Source: Syntrophomonadaceae bacterium
Lineage (GTDB): Bacteria; Bacillota_D; Dethiobacteria; DTU022
Length of the DNA stretch: 9,327 bases
Direction: 5' to 3'
Assembly: GCA_003562605.1 (NCBI GenBank)
Contig: PWUG01000027.1
Location: 1-9,327 of the forward strand
The translations under genes were made by a program, and so were the position numbers. Shown here piece after piece: positions 5,182 through 9,327 of the stretch. Below the pieces are notes generated by a model. The model saw only the letters and a list, made by a program, of their open reading frames with translations. It had not been told where the DNA came from and made no database searches. Position 1 is the stretch's first letter, and every line of letters begins with the position of its first letter.

Positions 5182-6579
5182 TTAAATATTGGAAACACGT
5201 TTTACCAGCGGGGTATATTTCCGCCGTGGTGAAATGGCCTGGTAAGCAGGCCTGATAATCTTGTTGGCATTGACCATCTCTTCCATGCGGTGGGCCGACC
5301 AACCGGCAATACGGGCTATAGCAAACAGCGGGGTATATAATTGCAAAGGCAAATCAAGCATATTGTAAACAAAGCCGCTGTAAAAGTCGACATTTGCGCT
5401 TACACCTTTATAAATGCGCCTTTTATTGCCTATTATTTCCGGGCCCAGTCTTTCTACCAGTGAGTACAGTTCGAATTCCTCAATACGGTTTTTCTCTTTT
5501 GAAAGGTTCTCTACAAATTTCTTGAAAACATTCGCCCGGGGATCAGAAAGTGAGTAGACCGCGTGCCCCATGCCGTATATTAATCCCGCACGGTCAAAGG
5601 CTTCCTTATTTAAGAGCTTTAAAAGATAATCAGCCACACTTGATTCATCTGTCCAGTCGCTAATGTTTGTTTTCATGTCCTCAAACATCTGTACAACCTT
5701 AATATTGGCGCCGCCGTGTCTTGGTCCTTTAAGCGACCCGAGCGCCGCCGCAATGGCCGAGTAGGTATCTGTGCCTGAAGACGTGACCACATGTGTAGTA
5801 AAAGTTGAATTGTTACCACCACCATGTTCGGCATGCAGAATAAGAGCCACATCAAGAATCTTTGCTTCAAGCGCAGTATATTTTTTATTCGGACGAAGCA
5901 TTCGTAAAATATTTTCCGCCGTCGAAAGTTCAGGTTTAGGAGGATGAATGTAGAGGCTCTTATTATCGTGGTAATGACGATAAGCCTGGTAACCGTAGAC
6001 AGAAAGCAAAGGGAATAATGCTATTAGCTGCAATGACTGACGCAATGCGTTGGGCAACGATGTGTTATCAGCTGTATCATCATAGGAATACATCGTTAAA
6101 ACACTGCGGGCAAGGGTATTCATCATATCCTGGCTGGGAGCTTTCATGATAATATCGCGCACAAACCCCGTAGGCAGCGTACGATACTCGGCAAGAATAC
6201 CGGTAAATCTGTTCAGATTCCGGGCATTAGGCAGCTGACCAAACAATAACAAATAAACCACCTCTTCAAACCCGAAACGGCTTTCCCTTGTTAACCCATT
6301 AACTATTTCTTCAACATCAATACCACGATAATAAAGTTTACCTTCACTGGGGTGCTCTTTTCCATTAACATGTTTCGATGAAATAATTTCTGAAATCTCG
6401 GTTAACCCGGCTAAAACACCTTTACCGCTTATATCGCGAAGTCCTCTTTTTACATCATATTTATCATACAGGGTGGGATCAATTTTACTATTAGTTTCAC
6501 ATAAAGCTGAAAGCTCAGATATATCTGGGGTTACTTTGGAAATCTTGTTACTCATTCTCTCGATCACACCTTTCGACAT
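5182..6579 (-). CDS. Citrate synthase (citrate/2-methylcitrate synthase family)
   Basis: This 465-residue enzyme condenses acetyl-CoA with oxaloacetate to citrate, the entry to the TCA cycle; here it may feed glutamate synthesis. The catalytic residues are visible: H252 in AEHGGGNNST, H339 in GMGHAVYSLSDPRA and D398 in NVDFYSGFVY. GPRHGGANI, YYRGIDVEEIV and the C-terminal ARIAGWSAHRMEE with RPAYQ are also family signatures. The N-terminal extension of about 70 residues before the GKLYYRG motif is common in the longer clostridial members. The start is ambiguous: ATG at 6579 has almost no ribosome site, while ATG at 6555 has GAAAGGTG (6574-6567) eleven bases upstream and would give 457 residues. 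2-Methylcitrate synthase is a less likely alternative, as no prp genes are near. The gene stands alone and diverges from the TspO-like gene. Confidence 0.93.
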   Translation of the reverse strand: MSKGVIERMSNKISKVTPDISELSALCETNSKIDPTLYDKYDVKRGLRDISGKGVLAGLTEISEIISSKHVNGKEHPSEGKLYYRGIDVEEIVNGLTRESRFGFEEVVYLLLFGQLPNARNLNRFTGILAEYRTLPTGFVRDIIMKAPSQDMMNTLARSVLTMYSYDDTADNTSLPNALRQSLQLIALFPLLSVYGYQAYRHYHDNKSLYIHPPKPELSTAENILRMLRPNKKYTALEAKILDVALILHAEHGGGNNSTFTTHVVTSSGTDTYSAIAAALGSLKGPRHGGANIKVVQMFEDMKTNISDWTDESSVADYLLKLLNKEAFDRAGLIYGMGHAVYSLSDPRANVFKKFVENLSKEKNRIEEFELYSLVERLGPEIIGNKRRIYKGVSANVDFYSGFVYNMLDLPLQLYTPLFAIARIAGWSAHRMEEMVNANKIIRPAYQAISPRRKYTPLVKRVSNI

Positions 6580-6671
6580 TAGCTCTATCTACCTGACATC
6601 ACAGATAAATACTATTTTTCATTTTCATCCAGGGCATATTAAAAAGCAGCCACCTTCATAATATACTAACA

Positions 6672-6680
6672 TGATATAAT
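6672..6680 (+). promoter_or_regulatory. Extended -10 promoter of the TspO-like gene
   Basis: TG-A-TATAAT (6672-6680) is a perfect extended -10 element. No good -35 lies at the right spacing, which extended -10 promoters tolerate. The leader would be about 34 nt. Confidence 0.4.
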
Positions 6681-6720
6681 AATTGAGAAAATAACTATTT
6701 TAAACGGAGCTCAGTTCAAG

Positions 6721-7143
6721 ATGGACTCATCCAGTTGGTACTCAAAACTGAAAAAACCTAAATGGTCACCACCAGACTGGCTCTTTGGCCCGGTATGGTC
6801 TGTGCTTTATATTATAATCTTCGTTTCATTCGGAATAGTATTTTACAACGCATTTACGGGTACGCTTCCCCTTGTTTTGGCATTACCATTTGCTCTTAAT
6901 CTTGTTTTTAATTTCGCTTTTACTCCTTTGCAGTTCGGTTTGAAAAGCAACCTGCTTGCAGCTGTAGATATAATTCTTGTTTTTGGTACGCTCACCTGGG
7001 CGCTGGTTAGTATTTATCCTTACCTGCCCTGGGTGGCATATGTAAATATCCCATATTTACTCTGGGTTTTATTTGCCTCTGCACTGCAGTTAACAATTAC
7101 ATTTTTGAATATCAATATATCTTTTCGTAATATAGCCAGATAA
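6721..7143 (+). CDS. TspO/MBR family membrane protein, short form lacking helix 1
   Basis: This 140-residue, tryptophan-rich integral membrane protein belongs to the TspO/MBR (translocator protein) family, whose members bind porphyrins and cholesterol-like ligands and act as stress or redox sensors in bacteria. The family signature WYSKLKKPKWSPPDWLFGPVW (residues 6-26) is clear, as are LNLVFNFAFTPLQFGLK (59-75) and the closing PYLLWVLFASALQLTITFLN (111-130). Canonical members have five helices, with helix 1 before the WY motif. Here only five residues precede it, leaving four predicted helices (about 22-45, 48-72, 78-98 and 104-132). In-frame upstream codons reach a TAA at 6667 with no ATG, GTG or TTG start, so the short form is genuine. 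GGAG (6706-6709) is eleven bases upstream. The W of the usual N-x-x-W helix-3 motif is F here. Confidence 0.88.
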   Translation: MDSSSWYSKLKKPKWSPPDWLFGPVWSVLYIIIFVSFGIVFYNAFTGTLPLVLALPFALNLVFNFAFTPLQFGLKSNLLAAVDIILVFGTLTWALVSIYPYLPWVAYVNIPYLLWVLFASALQLTITFLNINISFRNIAR

Positions 7144-7494
7144 TTCTCATAAGCAAAAATACGATTTCTACGAACGTTTTCTGTCTGCCTTAGTATGCCC
7201 AATTCGATAAGTTAATTTACGGCATTAGCTGTAGCCTTATATTTAGTCCTGTTTCTTTTTAAAAAGTATGAAATGTAAATAGTTTCATAGCTAAGGATCT
7301 TTTTTACGATCAGATTTCTTTGCTTCAGGGTGAACGGGGCCGGCCGGTTAAATTATGGTTACTTCTGCTTATCTTCATATTATTCCATACTTTGTGGATT
7401 TAATGGAAGATAAAAATTAAACAGCTTTGATTGAACTGCCAGTTTAAATAACTTAAGACATTAAAATGATCATTTATTGCCTGGAGGTTTTAAA
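7144..7494. other. 351-base region without an intact gene
   Basis: It contains an AT-rich hairpin TATGAAA/TTTCATA (7267-7273 with 7283-7289), a GGCCGGCC palindrome near 7339, and an imperfect hairpin with TTATCTTC (7369-7376) against GAAGATAA (7406-7413). A 43-codon open stretch (7272-7403) may be a gene fragment. No clear terminator for the TspO-like gene was found. Confidence 0.5.
7272..7403 (+). other. Possible gene fragment, 43 codons, no start
   Basis: The frame reads protein-like (YDQISLLQGERGRPV, then a hydrophobic run LWLLLLIFILF) but has no start codon or ribosome site and no clear family. The RGRP followed by a hydrophobic helix faintly recalls the N-terminal part of DDE transposases. 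It may be a relic or chance. Confidence 0.15.
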
Positions 7495-7892
7495 ATGAAT
7501 CGCTATTCAAAATTTGAAAAAGTATTTGATAAAACGGTAGCTTCAAAGCGGGTTCACGAGAGTATCTGCTACATTGAAAACAGTGCGGGCGATTTTACCT
7601 GGAGTAAAGGGTACGGGGGAAAAGAGCTTACAATCGCAGATCTGTTGTTTCAAAAAAGTGGTCTTCCCGACTGGTTTTTAGATGGCAAAAGTTCTTATGC
7701 CAAGAGAATGGTCCGGGAAGCTTTTCAATCAGGCCCTGTTTGAAGCATTAACACCATTCAACAGGTTGCAAATGTCTTTTTACCCTATCAGCTATGCCGG
7801 TGGGTTTATATTTTGTCGGGGATGTAAATCAATTTGCTTCACCTGCGATCCCTGTTCGTTTAGTCATGAAGCTTGCCTTGGTTATTGTCATT
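7495..7892 (+). pseudogene. Serine hydrolase (beta-lactamase family) pseudogene with multiple internal deletions
   Basis: The start is intact: ATG at 7495 with GGAGGT (7483-7488). Frame 1 gives MNRYSKFEKVFDK to KGYGGKE, then jumps straight to LTIADLLFQKSGLPDWFLDG, the segment normally found well after the SxxK motif. Around 7712 the match moves to another frame (GKLFNQALFEALTPFNRLQ, then MSFYPISYA), and around 7800 to a third (LYFVGDVNQFASPAIPVRLV, then MKLA). These are recognisable pieces, in order, of one class C-like serine hydrolase of roughly 350 residues. About 130 codons remain. The segments that would carry SxxK, the Y-x-N motif and the late H-S-G motif are all absent. It cannot encode an active enzyme. 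The piecewise order is seen in the sequence; the intact length and motif positions are recalled family knowledge. Confidence 0.75.
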
Positions 7893-7968
7893 TCCTTTGC
7901 AGAGGTTAAGAATTGGTTTAGCCGGTTGACCCCAACCACTAACTTCAAGGTTTTTTTGAAACGTGCAG

Positions 7969-7991
7969 ACCTGTTGATTGGCTTAACAGGT
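7969..7991. promoter_or_regulatory. Operator-like dyad over the SHOCT gene promoter
   Basis: ACCTGTT (7969-7975) and AACAGGT (7985-7991) are perfect complements with a 9-bp centre. The dyad covers the -35 box and ends five bases before the -10 of the promoter, the position expected for a repressor site. As RNA it would lie upstream of the transcript start, so a terminator role for this gene is unlikely. Confidence 0.45.
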
Positions 7992-8001
7992 ATAGTATAA
8001 T
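7974..8001 (+). promoter_or_regulatory. Sigma-A promoter of the SHOCT gene
   Basis: TTGATT (7974-7979), a 16-bp spacer and a perfect TATAAT (7996-8001). The predicted start near 8008 gives about 39 nt of leader carrying the ribosome site. Confidence 0.55.
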
Positions 8002-8046
8002 TAGGTTAGTGTAACTTTATTCTAATAGAGGAAAGGAAGTATTATT

Positions 8047-8295
8047 ATGTTTCATATGTGGGACTGGGGATTTGGGATCGGAAATATCTTGATGCTTTTC
8101 TTCTCGTTTTTTGTTATTGCAGTAATTGTAGTTGTCATAGTAATTGCAGTAACTTTCAATAAACAATCCCAGGGCAACTCGACCGTTGTAAAAGCCGAGC
8201 ATGACAAGGCTGTGGAAGAAGCAAGAGAACGCTATGCCAAAGGTAAAATTAACCGCGAAGAGTATAAACAGATTATGGAAGATCTGAAAGAGTAA
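8047..8295 (+). CDS. Small membrane protein with a C-terminal SHOCT domain
   Basis: This 82-residue protein has one membrane helix (about 13-37, rich in Val, Ile and Phe) and, after a short polar linker, the SHOCT motif (residues 54-82): EARERYAKGKINREEYKQIMEDL. SHOCT domains are short C-terminal helical pairs of unknown function, possibly for oligomerisation, and single-helix SHOCT peptides are common in clostridia and bacilli. The N-terminus MFHMWDWGFG is aromatic and probably lies at the membrane surface, with the SHOCT part in the cytoplasm. The ATG has an AAGGA (8033-8037) nine bases upstream, and a good promoter with an overlapping dyad precedes it. It is separate from both neighbours. 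The family call is firm; the role is unknown. Confidence 0.88.
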   Translation: MFHMWDWGFGIGNILMLFFSFFVIAVIVVVIVIAVTFNKQSQGNSTVVKAEHDKAVEEARERYAKGKINREEYKQIMEDLKE

Positions 8296-8411
8296 GTTGC
8301 CCTATTTTTAGCTACGATCAAATCTATCAGGCAAATTTTACTTAGCAAGAAAAAGGCGGGTTATTGCAACTTGGTGTTAAATGATATAAGGATTACTGAC
8401 CCCATACTTTT
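8296..8411. other. Convergent spacer between the SHOCT and acetyltransferase genes
   Basis: AAGTTGC (8294-8300) and GCAACTT (8366-8372) are perfect 7-bp complements 65 bases apart, with CCC and GGG just inside. They could close a shared structure, but no standard stem plus T-tract terminator is visible for either gene. Confidence 0.3.
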
Positions 8412-9161
8412 TTACTTAATTGCCTTGAATATTCTCTTATACTGGTAGGGAAGGTTATTTATCCTGGCAAGATAGATTTCATCTTTAAAATAACCTTTGT
8501 CTTTTAGAAAAGTATCCTCATAACTGTATTTTTCGGTATTCCCTACCTTATGAAAGCCAAGTTTTCTGTGAAATTTTATGGATGCCTTGTTTTTTATATC
8601 CAAAGATTTATCTTCATCATATACACGGGTAACTATCTCAGACATCACATACTTTTTTTCTTTTTCCAATAATAACTTGGCAAAAAGCCTGATTAAATTA
8701 TAGGCAACCCTTTTTTTGCCCAGGGTTTTATCAACAGATATTTTATCAATAACCCCGAAACTGTTGAATTTTTCAATGCTTGTAATACCGAGCTTTTTTA
8801 AAGCGCTGTCTATCCACATTATTTTGGTACCGTTTACTCCGCTCAAACCAGGTCTTTGCGTCAACCATTGATCGCTGTCATAACCATGCAGAAACCCCAG
8901 AATCCCTTTCCTGGTCTCGCAAACCAGGAATATTGAACTAAAAATATTGTCTTCTAGATCATCTTTTATTTCCGGGTGGGAAGTATAATGATCAATTAAA
9001 AATCCTCTTGACGACATTAAATCCGGCTTGTTTTCAAGCTGCATTTTTGAAGCAATCCTGTAGATGTCGTCTACATCTTTAACGCCTGCTCTTCTGTATA
9101 TCTCATTTTTATTTGATATAGAATCTTTCTTTTCTGCCTCACTGTTTCTTTCGGTTTGCAT
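8412..9161 (-). CDS. GNAT-family N-acetyltransferase-like protein
   Basis: This 249-residue cytoplasmic protein opens with a charged tail (1-22). Residues 22-32 (YRRAGVKDVDD) form the usual first GNAT strand and helix start. The acetyl-CoA region is at about 137-165 (VIDKISVDKTLGKKRVAYNL), followed by the motif B stretch NKASIKFHRKLGFHKVG (191-207), which is typical of the fold. The expected pyrophosphate loop R/Q-x-x-G-x-G/A is degenerate (LGKKRVA), so activity or cofactor use may be altered. An insertion of about 30 residues (roughly 97-130, including LSGVNGTKIMWID) lies between the two halves. It is longer than simple GNAT enzymes (about 150-180). The substrate cannot be inferred. The ATG has AAGGTG (9173-9168) six bases upstream. 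It stands alone, converging with the SHOCT gene. Confidence 0.8.
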   Translation of the reverse strand: MQTERNSEAEKKDSISNKNEIYRRAGVKDVDDIYRIASKMQLENKPDLMSSRGFLIDHYTSHPEIKDDLEDNIFSSIFLVCETRKGILGFLHGYDSDQWLTQRPGLSGVNGTKIMWIDSALKKLGITSIEKFNSFGVIDKISVDKTLGKKRVAYNLIRLFAKLLLEKEKKYVMSEIVTRVYDEDKSLDIKNKASIKFHRKLGFHKVGNTEKYSYEDTFLKDKGYFKDEIYLARINNLPYQYKRIFKAIK

Positions 9162-9206
9162 AGTCGCACCTTTTCCATTTTCTAATAACCAGGCAACCCC
9201 ATATAT

Positions 9207-9327
9207 TTAACAGGAATTCAGCGGCGTAAACCAGGGGGTTCTTGTAAGTCCCCCTGTGTTTAAACCGAATATATCCAGATCAAATCTAAAGTCAAACCAA
9301 GCTCTTAGCCCATATTTCGCAGGTCCA
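9207..9327 (-). CDS. Possible partial gene running off the right edge (C-terminal 39 codons)
   Basis: A minus-strand frame is open from the window edge to a TAA at 9209-9207. Its product is aromatic and Gly/Thr-rich (WFDFRFDLDIF, then GLNTGGLTRTPWF). I do not recognise it. It overlaps the hairpin at 9232-9256, which is unusual for coding DNA, and it could equally be non-coding. Confidence 0.25.
   Translation of the reverse strand, partial: GPAKYGLRAWFDFRFDLDIFGLNTGGLTRTPWFTPLNSC
9232..9256. repeat. Hairpin, 7-bp GC-rich stem
   Basis: CAGGGGG (9232-9238) pairs with CCCCCTG (9250-9256) around an 11-nt loop; the flanks AAAC and GTTT are also loosely complementary. No long T-tract follows on either strand. 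It might terminate minus-strand transcription before the acetyltransferase gene. Confidence 0.5.

Noticed and set aside
7334..7352. GC-rich palindrome GGCCGGCC before the serine hydrolase relic, considered as a terminator
   Set aside because: A self-complementary 8-mer without a loop or T-tract cannot form a standard terminator.

Overview
The window looks like chromosomal DNA of a low- to mid-GC, Gram-positive, probably anaerobic bacterium of the class Clostridia (Bacillota). The signs are near-perfect AGGAGG-type ribosome binding sites, AT-rich intergenic DNA with TATAAT-like boxes, a clostridial-style long citrate synthase, a SHOCT-domain membrane peptide, and an encapsulated ferritin with its encapsulin shell. 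This assignment is inference from gene content; no rRNA or tRNA gene is present.

Layout. At the left, a hairpin and a possible promoter precede a small ABM-like (dimeric alpha/beta barrel) protein (238-510, +), which ends in a good intrinsic terminator. The 459-base gap that follows holds what I read as the frameshifted C-terminal end of an IS200-like/REP-associated transposase (about 617-791). Next, on the minus strand, comes a two-gene iron-storage nanocompartment operon: encapsulated ferritin EncFtn (2129-1776) with a C-terminal targeting peptide, then the family 1 encapsulin shell (1761-970), closed by a GC-rich GAAA-loop terminator. A 325-base divergent spacer with two inverted repeats separates it from an M32 carboxypeptidase (2455-3981, +). 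After that come a LapA/DUF1049 membrane protein with a long repeated coiled coil (4180-4737, +) and a 5'-truncated alpha/beta hydrolase remnant in the same frame (4738-5163).

The right half holds a minus-strand citrate synthase (6579-5182), diverging from a TspO/MBR-like membrane protein that lacks the usual first helix (6721-7143, +). Then come a heavily deleted serine-hydrolase (beta-lactamase family) pseudogene (7495 to about 7892) that has lost its catalytic motifs, a SHOCT peptide gene with a good promoter overlapped by a dyad (8047-8295, +), and a minus-strand GNAT-like acetyltransferase (9161-8412). A minus-strand reading frame runs off the right edge.

Working together. The only tightly coupled unit is EncFtn plus encapsulin: the shell gene's ribosome binding site overlaps the cargo stop codon, and together they should make an iron-oxidising, iron-storing compartment. 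The other genes look like independent single-gene units. The three or so gene relics suggest a chromosomal neighbourhood undergoing gene decay. I do not see a clearly new multi-gene system. The points most worth checking are the encapsulin operon, the short TspO homologue, the operator-like dyad before the SHOCT gene, and the start-codon question of the M32 peptidase.
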